From Halobaculum limi (lineage in GTDB: Archaea > Halobacteriota > Halobacteria > Halobacteriales > Haloferacaceae), in assembly GCF_029490015.1 (NCBI RefSeq), contig NZ_CP120468.1, positions 2,976,001-3,040,000 on the forward strand: a stretch of DNA of 64,000 nucleotides, in the 5' to 3' direction. The notes beneath the pieces are model-generated. The model was not told the DNA's origin. It saw only the letters and a program-made list of their open reading frames with translations, and made no database searches. A program made the translations under genes and the position numbers. This document shows, piece by piece, positions 19,844 to 29,013 of this stretch (position 1 is the stretch's first letter; every line of letters begins with the position of its first letter).

Positions 19844-20818
19844 ATGGACGTTCCCGACGCGAGCGCGGCCTGTTCGGACGTGCTCGACACCCTCCGCTCC
19901 GCGATCATTGCCGAAGACGCCTTCTTCGAGGACATCCTCATCGGCCTGCTCTCACGGGGCCACGTCCTCATCGAGGACGTCCCAGGCACGGGCAAGACGC
20001 TCACCGCGCGGTCGATGGCGACGGCACTCGGCCTGTCGTTCTCGCGCGTGCAGTTCACGCCCGACCTCCTCCCCTCTGACGTGACCGGAACGACGGTGTA
20101 CGACGAGGGCACCGGCGAGTTCGAGTTCAGTGAGGGCCCCATCTTCGCGAACGTCGTCCTCGCCGACGAGATCAACCGCGCTCCGCCGAAGACGCAGGCG
20201 GCGCTACTGGAGGCGATGGAAGAAGAGCAGGTGACCGTCGACGGCACCACCTACGAACTGCCAGACCCGTTCTTCCTCATCGCGACGCAAAATCCGGTCG
20301 AGCAGGCGGGGAACTTCCCGCTACCGGAGGCGCAACTCGACCGCTTCGCGGTGAAGACGTCGATGGGCTACCCCGACCTCGACGGTGAGATCGAACTCCT
20401 CCGTCGTCGCGCGGGGCGCGTCGAACAAGACCCGAGCGTCGACCGCGTCCTCGACGAACGGCGGGTGAAGGGAACGCGGGAGGCCCCCGAGTCCGTCCGC
20501 GTCCACGACGACCTGTTGGAGTACATCGCCCGGATCACCCGCGCGACCCGGGAGGACCGCCGCGTCGAGGTCGGCGTCTCCCCGCGTGGCACGCAACGCC
20601 TGTTCGAGGCGACGCGGTCGGCGGCGACGCTCGCGGGCCGGGAGTTCGTCACGCCCGACGACGTGAAGCGGGTCGCCGCGCCCGTCCTCGCACACCGCCT
20701 CGTCCTCACGCCGGACGCGAAGGTCGACGACGTGGCGAAAGCCGACGTGTTGCAGGCAGTCCTCGACCGCGTCGAGGTGCCCACCGTCCAGAACGCGGAA
20801 GTCGAAGCCGACGACTGA
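19844..20818 (+). CDS. MoxR-type AAA ATPase
   Basis: 324 aa. Walker A is EDVPGTGKT (about 44-52) and Walker B is VLADEINRAPPKTQAALLEAMEE, typical of MoxR. IATQNPVEQAGNFPLPEAQLDRF holds sensor 1 and an arginine finger region. MoxR ATPases act as chaperones for assembling complexes, usually with DUF58/vWA partners. It is convergent with the second DUF4129-DUF58 operon and ends 68 bases from it, and may serve both operon copies since copy 1 has no MoxR gene. The ATG at 19844 follows a TATA-like CTTATTCC about 30 bases upstream. Confidence 0.93.
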   Translation: MDVPDASAACSDVLDTLRSAIIAEDAFFEDILIGLLSRGHVLIEDVPGTGKTLTARSMATALGLSFSRVQFTPDLLPSDVTGTTVYDEGTGEFEFSEGPIFANVVLADEINRAPPKTQAALLEAMEEEQVTVDGTTYELPDPFFLIATQNPVEQAGNFPLPEAQLDRFAVKTSMGYPDLDGEIELLRRRAGRVEQDPSVDRVLDERRVKGTREAPESVRVHDDLLEYIARITRATREDRRVEVGVSPRGTQRLFEATRSAATLAGREFVTPDDVKRVAAPVLAHRLVLTPDAKVDDVAKADVLQAVLDRVEVPTVQNAEVEADD

Positions 20819-20885
20819 CTGATGCCCAACGCGGTCGGAGCCGTGGACTGATCCGATCGCGGCCAGTCGTCAGTCGGCGGAGTGC

Positions 20886-21380
20886 TCACCGAACCGCACT
20901 CACCAGCGCAATCGCCCCGACCAACAGGAACACCAGCGCGACGACTGGCTGTCCCCCCGCGGCCGCGGAGTAGACGCCGAACGTCACCGCACCAGCGACC
21001 GCGCCGACCGACACCGACCCCGCCGCGTGCGTCACGAGGTTGCGCGTCACGTCGGTTCCGCGCCCCAACTGCTCGCCCAGTCCGACGGCGTGTTCGCCCA
21101 GGTCCCACGACAGTGCGGCCGCGATGCCGCCGACGAGCAGCGGTCCCGCCCCTGCGCCTGCGAGGCCCCCAGCGACGAGGACGCCGACACAGAGCGTGAT
21201 CGACCCGATGCCTAGCAAGCGTCGCGACCCTGCGAGGCTGCCGACCGCGACGAACACGGTTGCCACAGCCGCGAGGCCGCCGCCGGTCGGCGACACGAGC
21301 GTGAGCGCCGCCGTGCCGACGGCCGCCGCCAGTCCGGCCATCGCGACGCCCAACCGAGGCGGCTTTCGCGTGACGGTCAC
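20886..21380 (-). CDS. Short DUF7519-like membrane protein, operon copy 2
   Basis: 164 aa from a GTG that overlaps the DUF58 stop (GTGA). It has about five hydrophobic helices and the motif WDLGEHAVGLGEQLGRGTDVT, which matches the C-terminal third of the 495-aa protein of copy 1. It therefore represents only that C-terminal part, by truncation or by fusion in the other copy. Last gene of the operon. Confidence 0.72.
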   Translation of the reverse strand: MTVTRKPPRLGVAMAGLAAAVGTAALTLVSPTGGGLAAVATVFVAVGSLAGSRRLLGIGSITLCVGVLVAGGLAGAGAGPLLVGGIAAALSWDLGEHAVGLGEQLGRGTDVTRNLVTHAAGSVSVGAVAGAVTFGVYSAAAGGQPVVALVFLLVGAIALVSAVR

Positions 21381-22723
21381 GTCGACCACCGCGCCGAAGC
21401 GCGTGCCAGTTCGGTCGCCAGCGGTTCGTCTCCCCAGTCGAGGACGCGCAGGCCCGCCGAGCGAAGTCGCGAGACGCGGTTCGCCCGCTCGATGCGGGCG
21501 AGGCGGTGGCCCGTCGTGTCGTCTGCAGTCGGGTCCGGCGAGACGACCGTCACCGCGTGGCCGTACGCGTCGAGTCGACGGGCGACCGTCACCGCGTAGT
21601 CGTCGACCAGCGGCGAGCAGAAGATGACCTGCGCGTCCGAGGGGAGCCACCGCCGAAAGCGACGCACCCACGAGGTGGCGAGGAAGCGCTCGTCGCTGGG
21701 CGTCGGTGCCAGCGCGGGGTGGGTCGCGAGCAGTTCGCGGGCGCGGGCGGCGTGGTCGTCGCCGACGCCGGGTTCGAGCCAACAGTCGCCCGGCCCGAAC
21801 GCCGCGATGCCGACGCGGTCGCCCGTGTCGAGCAGCGCCGGCACCGCCTGTGAGGCGGCCTCGACGCTCCGCTCGACGGCGTTCGGCGACTCGGGGTTCG
21901 GCCCCCGATACGCCTCCTCGCGGGCGTCGATACAGACGACGACCGTCGCCGCTCGCTCCTCGCGGAACTCCGAGGTGGACAGTTCACCCGTTCGGGCGTA
22001 TCGCGCCCAGTTGATCCGCTTTGCGGGGTCGCCGTGGCGGTACTCGCGGGTAGAGTGAAACTCCAACCCCGACCCGCCGACGTCGGTGGGGACCCGTCCC
22101 GAATAGACGGTCGTCAGCCCCCGAAGCGGGAGCGACCCCGACGCCTCCAGTTCCGGCGCACACCGGAGCGTCGTCGTCCCAGTGGCGTCGAGGCGGGCGT
22201 CGCGTTCACGCGACCCGCTGGGGTTGCGTGCGATGACGTGGACGGGGTCCCAGTCGTGTGCGCCCCGCACCGCCGTCACGGTGTACTGCACCGCCGCGGT
22301 CCGCCCGGGACGAAGCGCCGTCCCGAGGCGGGCGGGTTGCTCCGTCGCCAGCGCCGCGGGCACGCCGTCGATGAGGCGCAGGTCCGGCAACACGCCGTCG
22401 CCGTCGTTGCGGACGCGAAGCGTCACAGTCACCTCGTCGCCGGGGTCGGGCGAGGCGTCGGACACCTCCCGTTCGAGCGTCACGTCGAGTTCGGGTGCGG
22501 CGTCACCACGGGCGTAGGCGGCGAACGCGACGCCGAGCGCTCCCACGAGCACCAGCGGCGGGTGACGCAGGAGGACCCCGATACCGACCGGGACGAGTGC
22601 GAGCGCGGCCATCCCTGCCCATCGACCCGTCGGAACGACACCGCGGGGTCGGATCGCCTCCAGCGGGTCGACGTTGCGACCGTTCGCGCCGCTAGCGCCG
22701 TTCTCGTGGGGGCGACCGCTCAT
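21377..22723 (-). CDS. DUF58 domain protein, operon copy 2
   Basis: 448 aa. Two transmembrane helices (about 38-75), a beta-rich domain with CARDB-like repeats (VTVTLRVRNDGDGVLPDL) and the DUF58 signature GDPAKRINWARYARTGELS, then a vWA-like domain (VVVCIDAREEA..., VGIAAFGPG..., TVVSPDPTAD). The DxSxS metal motif is replaced by DAREEA. It overlaps its neighbours by 4 bases on both sides. It is clearly a paralogue of 11726-12982. Confidence 0.88.
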   Translation of the reverse strand: MSGRPHENGASGANGRNVDPLEAIRPRGVVPTGRWAGMAALALVPVGIGVLLRHPPLVLVGALGVAFAAYARGDAAPELDVTLEREVSDASPDPGDEVTVTLRVRNDGDGVLPDLRLIDGVPAALATEQPARLGTALRPGRTAAVQYTVTAVRGAHDWDPVHVIARNPSGSRERDARLDATGTTTLRCAPELEASGSLPLRGLTTVYSGRVPTDVGGSGLEFHSTREYRHGDPAKRINWARYARTGELSTSEFREERAATVVVCIDAREEAYRGPNPESPNAVERSVEAASQAVPALLDTGDRVGIAAFGPGDCWLEPGVGDDHAARARELLATHPALAPTPSDERFLATSWVRRFRRWLPSDAQVIFCSPLVDDYAVTVARRLDAYGHAVTVVSPDPTADDTTGHRLARIERANRVSRLRSAGLRVLDWGDEPLATELARASARWST

Positions 22724-23406
22724 CGGCGCACCTCCTCGAGCGTGTCACGGACGGCGTCAATTCGCTGTCTCCCCGCCGCACGTGCCGCCTCGACGGCGTG
22801 GCGAGCGGTCGTGCGGCGGCCCGTTCCGTATCGGTCGGAGGTGTCGTCGTCGCGTCCGGGGCGGTCCTGGTCGCGAGCGGCCGCCAGTGCGTCGACCGAC
22901 CGACGGACGCCGAATCGAAACTCCACGTCGGAGCCGATAAGACTCCGCACGCGTGCCGCGGGCGGCGGGGGCACGTCGGTTCCGAGGAACCACCCTGCGA
23001 CTGGGTCGTCAGTCCACGTCCCGCCGTCGACGGCGGCCTCGACTTCGTCGGCAGTGTAGTCGCCGCGCGAGCGAAGCGTCTCGGCGGCGACCCGGTGGAG
23101 GTGGCGGTGAAACTCTCGGCGGCGCTTGATGCTGGATCGGGAGAGTCCCTTCGCGGAGACGAGTTCGTCGTCCTCGTCGCCGGGGACGGGCACCTCGTAG
23201 CGGTCCTCGGGGTCGCCCGTCTCGCTTGCACGAGCGTCGGTCGACCGCGCGTCGTTGGCGTAGCGAATCCCCTGAACCAGCGCGAGGACGCCCGCACCGG
23301 TGACGAACACGTACGTCAGGTCGAACAGGCCCGCGATGCCTCGTTGGACGACGACGACGAACCCGAACACGACGGCGACCGCGCCGACGATGGCGGTCGC
23401 CCTCAT
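22720..23406 (-). CDS. DUF7269-like membrane protein, operon copy 2
   Basis: 228 aa. Two N-terminal transmembrane helices (about 5-45), then a soluble basic/acidic domain (RREFHRHLHRVAAETL...GGTWTDDPVAGWFLGTD) and a charged tail. It matches the copy-1 protein at 10908-11729 in size order, position and motif. Start and stop overlap the neighbouring genes by 4 bases. Confidence 0.72.
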   Translation of the reverse strand: MRATAIVGAVAVVFGFVVVVQRGIAGLFDLTYVFVTGAGVLALVQGIRYANDARSTDARASETGDPEDRYEVPVPGDEDDELVSAKGLSRSSIKRRREFHRHLHRVAAETLRSRGDYTADEVEAAVDGGTWTDDPVAGWFLGTDVPPPPAARVRSLIGSDVEFRFGVRRSVDALAAARDQDRPGRDDDTSDRYGTGRRTTARHAVEAARAAGRQRIDAVRDTLEEVRR

Positions 23407-24416
23407 CGGGTGTCACCCCAGCGCGGCCCTCGGTCGCGGCCCGACTCGTCTGTGTCGTCGTCGCCGAGGCCGTCACCCGCGTACGCCGCCTCGATCCGGC
23501 GGAGTGCGTTGATGGCCTCGCGTTCACGCTCGGAAGTCGCGGGTTCGCCGCCGTAGCGAACCGCCTCGAACACGTCCGTCAGGGCCGTCACGTCCTCGCG
23601 GTCCATCCCGGCGTCGACGGCGGCAGCAGCGAACTCGGCAGGCGTCGTCGAGTGAGGGTTCTCTACCGGGAGGGCGGCGGTCATCTCGCGCCACGCGCGG
23701 TACACCTCGTTGTCGAGGTCGGCGTCTGACTCCAGTCGGTCGGCCGCCTGGCCCGCCCGGACGCCGACCTCGTGGCGGACTTCCGCTTGTGGTGGCTCCG
23801 GCGGGTCGTCGGCGAGCATCTCGTCGTCGTCGCCCGTCGAGACGAACAACAGGAGGACGCTCCCGATAATCGCGACGACAAGCAACAGGCCAACCAACAG
23901 CGTCGGCGTCGAAACAGCCTCACCGGCCGCGTTCGACCCCGATGACCCGCCGCCACCGGGTAGGAATGTCGCGTTTTCCGACATCGAGTCGCCGATGCCG
24001 AGTGCCAGTTGTGACGGGTCGGAGCCACACGAGATGAGGACCAAGTACAACACGCCCAGCGGGAACAGCGCCGAGGCGACGAACATCCCGCTGATGAGCC
24101 ACGACTCAGTCGTGCGGTACATCGCGAGGAGGAAGCCGGCGACGCCGAGGAGCAACACGGCCTGCACGAGCGGTCTGGTGAGGAACTCGACGCACACGCG
24201 CAGCGACAGGCGAGCTTCACCAGACGGCTCGTCGCCGCCGAGGTCGAGCATCCCGTCGTCGTCCTGGCCGACGCCGGCGTCGTCGGGCACCGTGCCCGCG
24301 CCGAAGCCGCCGCTCGGAGTCGTCGTCGTCGCCGAGTCCAAGGTGGCGGCAGCGACGCCCAAGGCGAGCACCGCGAGGAGGGCAAGCGCCGCAGTGGCCA
24401 GCGTTCGTCTATCCAC
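23403..24416 (-). CDS. DUF4129-type membrane protein, operon copy 2
   Basis: 337 aa from a GTG at 24414-24416. Signal-anchor helix (about 5-25), Gly/Asp-rich extracytoplasmic linker, three membrane helices (about 85-140), a further helix near 170-190, then the cytoplasmic DUF4129-like domain (VYRAWREMTAALP...PAEFAAAAVDAGMDREDV...FEAVRYGG). First gene of the coupled minus-strand operon. Confidence 0.78.
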   Translation of the reverse strand: MDRRTLATAALALLAVLALGVAAATLDSATTTTPSGGFGAGTVPDDAGVGQDDDGMLDLGGDEPSGEARLSLRVCVEFLTRPLVQAVLLLGVAGFLLAMYRTTESWLISGMFVASALFPLGVLYLVLISCGSDPSQLALGIGDSMSENATFLPGGGGSSGSNAAGEAVSTPTLLVGLLLVVAIIGSVLLLFVSTGDDDEMLADDPPEPPQAEVRHEVGVRAGQAADRLESDADLDNEVYRAWREMTAALPVENPHSTTPAEFAAAAVDAGMDREDVTALTDVFEAVRYGGEPATSEREREAINALRRIEAAYAGDGLGDDDTDESGRDRGPRWGDTR

Positions 24417-24524
24417 GTGTGGGTCGGTAACGCGGGCCTGGTGTCAAAGGTTTCGACAGGATGGGGGACCCGTCGCCGTCCAGTGATCCGGAGAGGCCGA
24501 TCAAAGGATGTTGACGTAACCAAC

Positions 24525-24541
24525 ACACATATATATGAATA
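24525..24541 (+). promoter_or_regulatory. Strong TATA element before histidine kinase
   Basis: An alternating AT run (CACATATATATGAA) about 25-35 bases before the ATG at 24563, in otherwise GC-rich DNA, fits a haloarchaeal TATA box for a leaderless transcript. Confidence 0.55.
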
Positions 24542-24562
24542 GTAGCGAGCGAGTATCAGTAG

Positions 24563-25735
24563 ATGTCAGAGGGGGTGCAGGGCACGCAGACCGCTCACGG
24601 AATCGGGGGACAAACAGAGCGGTGTGAGTCGTTTCGACACCTCCACGCCGCGACTCGTCGGATGATGAGCGCCGAGTCGGCGAGTGCGGTCGCCGCAGTC
24701 GCGGTCGAGGCGGGGAGAGACGTCTTAGGCTTCGAATTGAACGGCGTCCGACTCGTCAGGCAACGGCCGACGCGACTCGTCCCCGTGGCGTACGACGACG
24801 GCGTCGTGGACGTTGCCGGCGACCTGGGTGAGTACCGCCACGGAGAGTGCGTCCACTGGGACGCCCTCGACGCCGGCGAACCCGTCGTGTATCAAGACCT
24901 GAGTGAACTCGACGCCGACGGCGACCTCTCGGGTGAGGGGAGTATGCTGGTGTGTCCGCTCGGCGACCACGGCGTTCTCACGGTGGGGACGCTCGACGAG
25001 AACGCCATCGACGACGAGGCCGTCGCCGCCGCACAGGTGCTCGCAACGAACACCGAGGCGGCGTTGGACCGGGCCGAGCGTGAGCGACGCCTCCAACGAG
25101 AGCGTGAGCGTCTCGACCGCTTCGCGGGCATCGTCGCCCACGAGTTCCGCAACCCCGTCACTATCGCAGCGGGCCACCTCGAAGTGGCCGAAGACAAGCA
25201 CGTGGGCGAGGCCGACCCGCACATCGACGTGAGTAAGCGGGCCGTCGATCGGATGGACCGCCTCATCGACAGCCTCCTCGAGATGGTCACCGGCGGCGAG
25301 TACATCGACGAGACCGAACAGGTGTCGGTCACGGCGCTTGCACAGGACGTGTGGGCGGTGTCGCCGTCGCTGCACGGACGGCTTCACTGCCCCGACCCCG
25401 TCACGGTCGAGGCAGACCCCCACCGACTTCGGACGGTCCTCGAAAATCTCCTCGGGAACGCTGTCGCCAACGCGGCGTCGGACGTGACTGTCACCGTCGG
25501 GACGCTCGACGACCGCGCGGGCTTTTTTGTCGCCGACGACGGCCCCGGGTTCGACCCACTCGCTCCCGACCGACTGTTCGAGTACGGTGCGACGGCCGAC
25601 GCCGAGGGGACGGGTCTGGGCCTCGCCATCGTCCGCGACGTCGCGGAGGCACACGGCTGGCGCGTTCGGGCGACGCTCGCGGACGACGGCGGCGCACGCG
25701 TGGAGTTCCACACCGACCCGAACTACGGCGAGTAG
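24563..25735 (+). CDS. GAF-sensor histidine kinase
   Basis: 390 aa, soluble. Residues about 30-170 resemble a GAF domain, followed by a coiled coil and the HisKA box GIVAHEFRNPVTIA with phospho-acceptor His193. The HATPase part has the N box (ENLLGNAVANA), G1 (DDGPGF) and G2 (GTGLGLAIV). It lacks membrane helices and a receiver domain. No response regulator is adjacent, so the output is unknown. Confidence 0.92.
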   Translation: MSEGVQGTQTAHGIGGQTERCESFRHLHAATRRMMSAESASAVAAVAVEAGRDVLGFELNGVRLVRQRPTRLVPVAYDDGVVDVAGDLGEYRHGECVHWDALDAGEPVVYQDLSELDADGDLSGEGSMLVCPLGDHGVLTVGTLDENAIDDEAVAAAQVLATNTEAALDRAERERRLQRERERLDRFAGIVAHEFRNPVTIAAGHLEVAEDKHVGEADPHIDVSKRAVDRMDRLIDSLLEMVTGGEYIDETEQVSVTALAQDVWAVSPSLHGRLHCPDPVTVEADPHRLRTVLENLLGNAVANAASDVTVTVGTLDDRAGFFVADDGPGFDPLAPDRLFEYGATADAEGTGLGLAIVRDVAEAHGWRVRATLADDGGARVEFHTDPNYGE

Positions 25736-25755
25736 CGACCCGGACGCGATCGCGC

Positions 25756-26802
25756 TCAGTACGTCAACAGCACCTGCACCGCCGACGCGGGGTCGTCGTC
25801 GAGGATGTCGTACGCCTCCGGCGCCTCCGACACTGGCAGGCGATGGGTGACGAGACGCTCCGTCTCGATATCGCGAAGGCGTCGCCACGCGGTCTGGAGT
25901 CGTCGACTCACGCTCCAGCGACCGCGGCGTTCGGGTGCGAGCGTGCTCACCTGACTCGCACGCAGGTCGATTCGACTCCGGTGGAAGCGGTCGTCGAGGC
26001 TGAGCGTCACCGGTTTCGTCCCGTACCACGACCCGACGACCACGCGACCGTCGTAGCCGGTGGCCGCGATAGCGTCGTCGAGCGCCGCCGGGTTCCCCGA
26101 CAGTTCGTACGTGAGGTCGGCGCGGCCGGGCTCCGCCGCCGTGTCACGCGCCGCACCGGTGAACGAGTCGGTGGACGGGTCGAACAGGTCGGCGAGGTCC
26201 GTCGTCGACGGCGACACCGACCGGTCGGCACCCAGTGCGGTCGACAACTCGCGTCGCGAGTCGTGAATCTCGACGGTCACCAGTTCCTCCAGCGGGAACG
26301 TCGACAGTATCGCGGTCGTCAACAGGCCGATGACGCCCTGGCCGACGACGACCGCACGCTCACCGAGCGCCGGTTCGCCGTCGTGGACGAGCGTCACCGC
26401 CGTCTCGACGTTCGGGAGAAACACCGCTTGCTCGGGCGAGATACCGTCGGGAACTCGACAGACTGCGTCGACGCCGACGGTGAACTCGCTGGCGTGCGGG
26501 TGAAAGGCGAGGACGGTCTCGCCGCGCCACTCCGGGTCGACGTCGTCGCCGATACCGGTGACGGTGCCGACGGTCGCGTAGCCGTACGGAAACGGGTACG
26601 AGAACGACCCGCCGAGCGATTCGAGCGTCTCGTCGGCAGCCGTCTCGGGGCTCACTTCGCCGCGGTACAACAGGAGTTCGGTGCCGGGGCTGATGGCCGA
26701 GACGGACGCCTCAACGACGAGTTCGTCCGGATCGGGGTCGGAGACGCTCGTCTCGCGAACGGCTACCTCGTAGGGTGCGGTGAAGTACACCGTTCGTGCC
26801 AC
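25756..26802 (-). CDS. MDR-family dehydrogenase (BchC-like branch)
   Basis: 348 aa medium-chain dehydrogenase/reductase. The N-terminal GroES-like domain has SAISPGTELLLYRG instead of a zinc-binding Cys-His pair, and the structural zinc lobe is absent. The Rossmann fold starts at VVGQGVIGLLT (about 148-158). The sequence resembles zinc-independent relatives annotated as 2-desacetyl-2-hydroxyethyl bacteriochlorophyllide dehydrogenase-like; the real substrate is unknown as haloarchaea lack bacteriochlorophyll. The ATG at 26802 follows normal codon bias. Confidence 0.82.
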   Translation of the reverse strand: MARTVYFTAPYEVAVRETSVSDPDPDELVVEASVSAISPGTELLLYRGEVSPETAADETLESLGGSFSYPFPYGYATVGTVTGIGDDVDPEWRGETVLAFHPHASEFTVGVDAVCRVPDGISPEQAVFLPNVETAVTLVHDGEPALGERAVVVGQGVIGLLTTAILSTFPLEELVTVEIHDSRRELSTALGADRSVSPSTTDLADLFDPSTDSFTGAARDTAAEPGRADLTYELSGNPAALDDAIAATGYDGRVVVGSWYGTKPVTLSLDDRFHRSRIDLRASQVSTLAPERRGRWSVSRRLQTAWRRLRDIETERLVTHRLPVSEAPEAYDILDDDPASAVQVLLTY

Positions 26803-26944
26803 GCGTTACGCCACCTCCGAACGGATGGCGACACGGAATCGGTTTGAACGCAAGCGCCGATGGGACCGAATCCGACGGACGGCGTGGGCTGTCATCTTCG
26901 GAATCAAGGGACGAGGTGGCATAAATACTGGCCACCGGCCGGGG

Positions 26945-27373
26945 TCACTCGGACTTGGGAGCGCCGACGGTGAGGACCGGCACGTCCGCGAGGCGCACCA
27001 CCCGTGCGGTGACGCTCCCGAGCAGGTATCGCTCCAGTCCCGTCCGTCCGTGGGTGCCCATCACGATGAGGTCGATGTCGGCGTCCTCGGCGTACTCGAG
27101 TATCTCCCGGTGAATCATCCCCGACCGAACCGCAGTCTCGACCGTAACGCCGGCACTTTCTCCCCGTTCGGCGATAGCCTCGACTGACTCCTTCGCGTCC
27201 GACTCCAGGGTGTCGTACATCGACCCGAATCCTTCGTTGACCGTGTACACGGGTTCGACGACCGCAAGCGCGTGCAGCGTCGCGTTGAACGTCTTCGCGA
27301 GGTCGAGCGCCTGTTCGACCGCCCCCTCGACTGCTGCGCTCCCGTCGGTCGGGACGAGAATCCGCTCGTACAT
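26945..27373 (-). CDS. Universal stress protein (UspA family)
   Basis: 142 aa single-domain protein. MYERILVPTDGSAAVEGA opens the fold, and the ATP-binding motif GTHGRTGLERYLLGSVT is intact, so nucleotide binding is expected. The start at 27373 gives the family N-terminus; 35 upstream in-frame codons are unlikely to be translated. Confidence 0.93.
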   Translation of the reverse strand: MYERILVPTDGSAAVEGAVEQALDLAKTFNATLHALAVVEPVYTVNEGFGSMYDTLESDAKESVEAIAERGESAGVTVETAVRSGMIHREILEYAEDADIDLIVMGTHGRTGLERYLLGSVTARVVRLADVPVLTVGAPKSE

Positions 27374-27546
27374 ACGAATATTGACACGTCGTGGTCGCTT
27401 GGTTCCGACGGTGGTTCTCACAGGACAGGATTCTGCAGCGGTCGGCTCCGTGCCACACGTCTCGTGACGCTTCGGCACGTCGCCGGTGGAGTAATCTGAC
27501 TGTATCGTGACGACTCGATTAATCCGTCACGAGTCGTCTCTCTGGT

Positions 27547-27981
27547 ATGGCTATCGTAGCACAAATCGAACAGGAGATCGTATCGCAAGTGGGCGAGTGG
27601 GACGGCGTCGAAGTCGTCGAGAAACAGCGCGGGGCGACGGAGTTCCGCCTCGGTGAGGAGGACTTCGGCCACATCGACGACGACGGGTCACTCGACCTGC
27701 CGCTGTCGACAGCGCTTCGGTCGGCGTTGGTCGACGCCGGGCGGACGGAACCGCACCCAGTGTACAAGCGGACCGGATGGACGACCTACTGGATCGACGG
27801 CGAGGACGACGTCGACGAGGCGGTGGAACTCCTCCGGTTGGCGTACGTCTACTACGCGTTCAAGGCCGCCAAGCGCACCGGCGACGACAGCCGGGTGGCA
27901 GACATCGACATCGACGTCGAACTCGCGTCGGTTGGGGCCGACGAGGCGGTTCGCGACGCGATGATGAAGGTCGTCGACTGA
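27547..27981 (+). CDS. Luciferase-domain protein (DUF5519-like)
   Basis: 144 aa. The opening IEQEIVSQVGEWDGVEVV followed by RGATEFRLGEEDFGHIDDDGSLDLPL, and the PVYKRTGWTTYWIDGEDD motif, match the small alpha/beta family called luciferase domain or DUF5519. There is no evidence for light emission; the name comes from remote similarity. The start is tight: a TATA-like ATTAATC lies about 30 bases upstream. Confidence 0.8.
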   Translation: MAIVAQIEQEIVSQVGEWDGVEVVEKQRGATEFRLGEEDFGHIDDDGSLDLPLSTALRSALVDAGRTEPHPVYKRTGWTTYWIDGEDDVDEAVELLRLAYVYYAFKAAKRTGDDSRVADIDIDVELASVGADEAVRDAMMKVVD

Positions 27982-28110
27982 CGCGCCACGCCGTCGGCTG
28001 ACGCGCACATCCCCGCCGCCGCGACTTTCAGGCGGTGAGACGAGAGATCCGACGAACACCGGCAGTCTCTCGCCTGTATCCTTTATACTCACAGACTGCC
28101 CACCGAACGT

Positions 28111-28953
28111 ATGCACGCCGCGTCGCGCCCACTCACTTCTCGGACGCTCCGGGCCGCGGCCGCCTCGTACCGTCGGGGGACGCCCGTCCCTCGTGGGCCG
28201 ACCGGTCGCGTCGACCTCACCGACCTCCTCGCCGACCCGTACGCCGACCCCGCAGACGCGGAGCGTCGCCTCGCGCTCACCGAGCGACGACTGTTCGACG
28301 CTGGCGACCGTCGGGCGGTGTTTCTCACGGTGTACGGCACCGTCACGAGTCGCGTCCGTCGCGGCCTCGCGAGCGACCGCTTCGCCGACCCCGAGTGGGT
28401 CGGAGCGTACCTCACCGCGTTCGCGAACCGCTATCGGACGGCGCTTTCGGCGTACGAGTGCGGCGAGCGTGACCGTGTTCCCCGGGCGTGGCGACTGGCG
28501 TTCGACGCCGCACTCGCGGGCGACACCCTCGTCACACAGGATGCGCTGTTGGGCATCAACGCCCACGTCGTCCACGACCTCGCACTCGCACTCGTCGACG
28601 TGGGCGTCCACCCCAAGCCCGCACGCCGGGCCGACCACGACGCCGTGAACGCGATCTTAGCCGAGTTGGTCGACGTGGAACAGGATCTGCTCGCGGCCCG
28701 GTACGCGCCGGGGTTGGCCGACCTCGACGAGGCTGGCGGCCGCATCGACGAGGCCGCCGCGTTCCTCACGCTGGCAGAGGGCCGCGACTGGGCGTGGCAC
28801 TGTGCGGTCGCACTCGCCGACGGCGGACCGCTCGCTCGTCGGACCGTCCGATGGCTGCTCGACCGCGTCTCCGCGGGTGCCGGACGACTCGTACTCGCTC
28901 CGTCCCGCTACGGCGGGGCCCGCGACCGACTCCTGGCGCTCGAACGGTCCTGA
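28111..28953 (+). CDS. DUF5995 family protein
   Basis: 280 aa, alpha-helical and soluble. The diagnostic DALLGINAHVVHDLALAL is present (about 147-165), with WVGAYLTAFANRYRTAL before it. DUF5995 proteins are conserved in haloarchaea and actinobacteria with unknown function; the buried His-x3-His-Asp pattern hints at metal binding. The ATG at 28111 follows a TTTATACTC box about 30 bases upstream. Confidence 0.85.
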   Translation: MHAASRPLTSRTLRAAAASYRRGTPVPRGPTGRVDLTDLLADPYADPADAERRLALTERRLFDAGDRRAVFLTVYGTVTSRVRRGLASDRFADPEWVGAYLTAFANRYRTALSAYECGERDRVPRAWRLAFDAALAGDTLVTQDALLGINAHVVHDLALALVDVGVHPKPARRADHDAVNAILAELVDVEQDLLAARYAPGLADLDEAGGRIDEAAAFLTLAEGRDWAWHCAVALADGGPLARRTVRWLLDRVSAGAGRLVLAPSRYGGARDRLLALERS

Positions 28954-29013
28954 CCGGGATGCAACGCGGTCGTGGGACGAACGCTTATCCGCCCGACGTG
29001 TTCACGATGGCCT

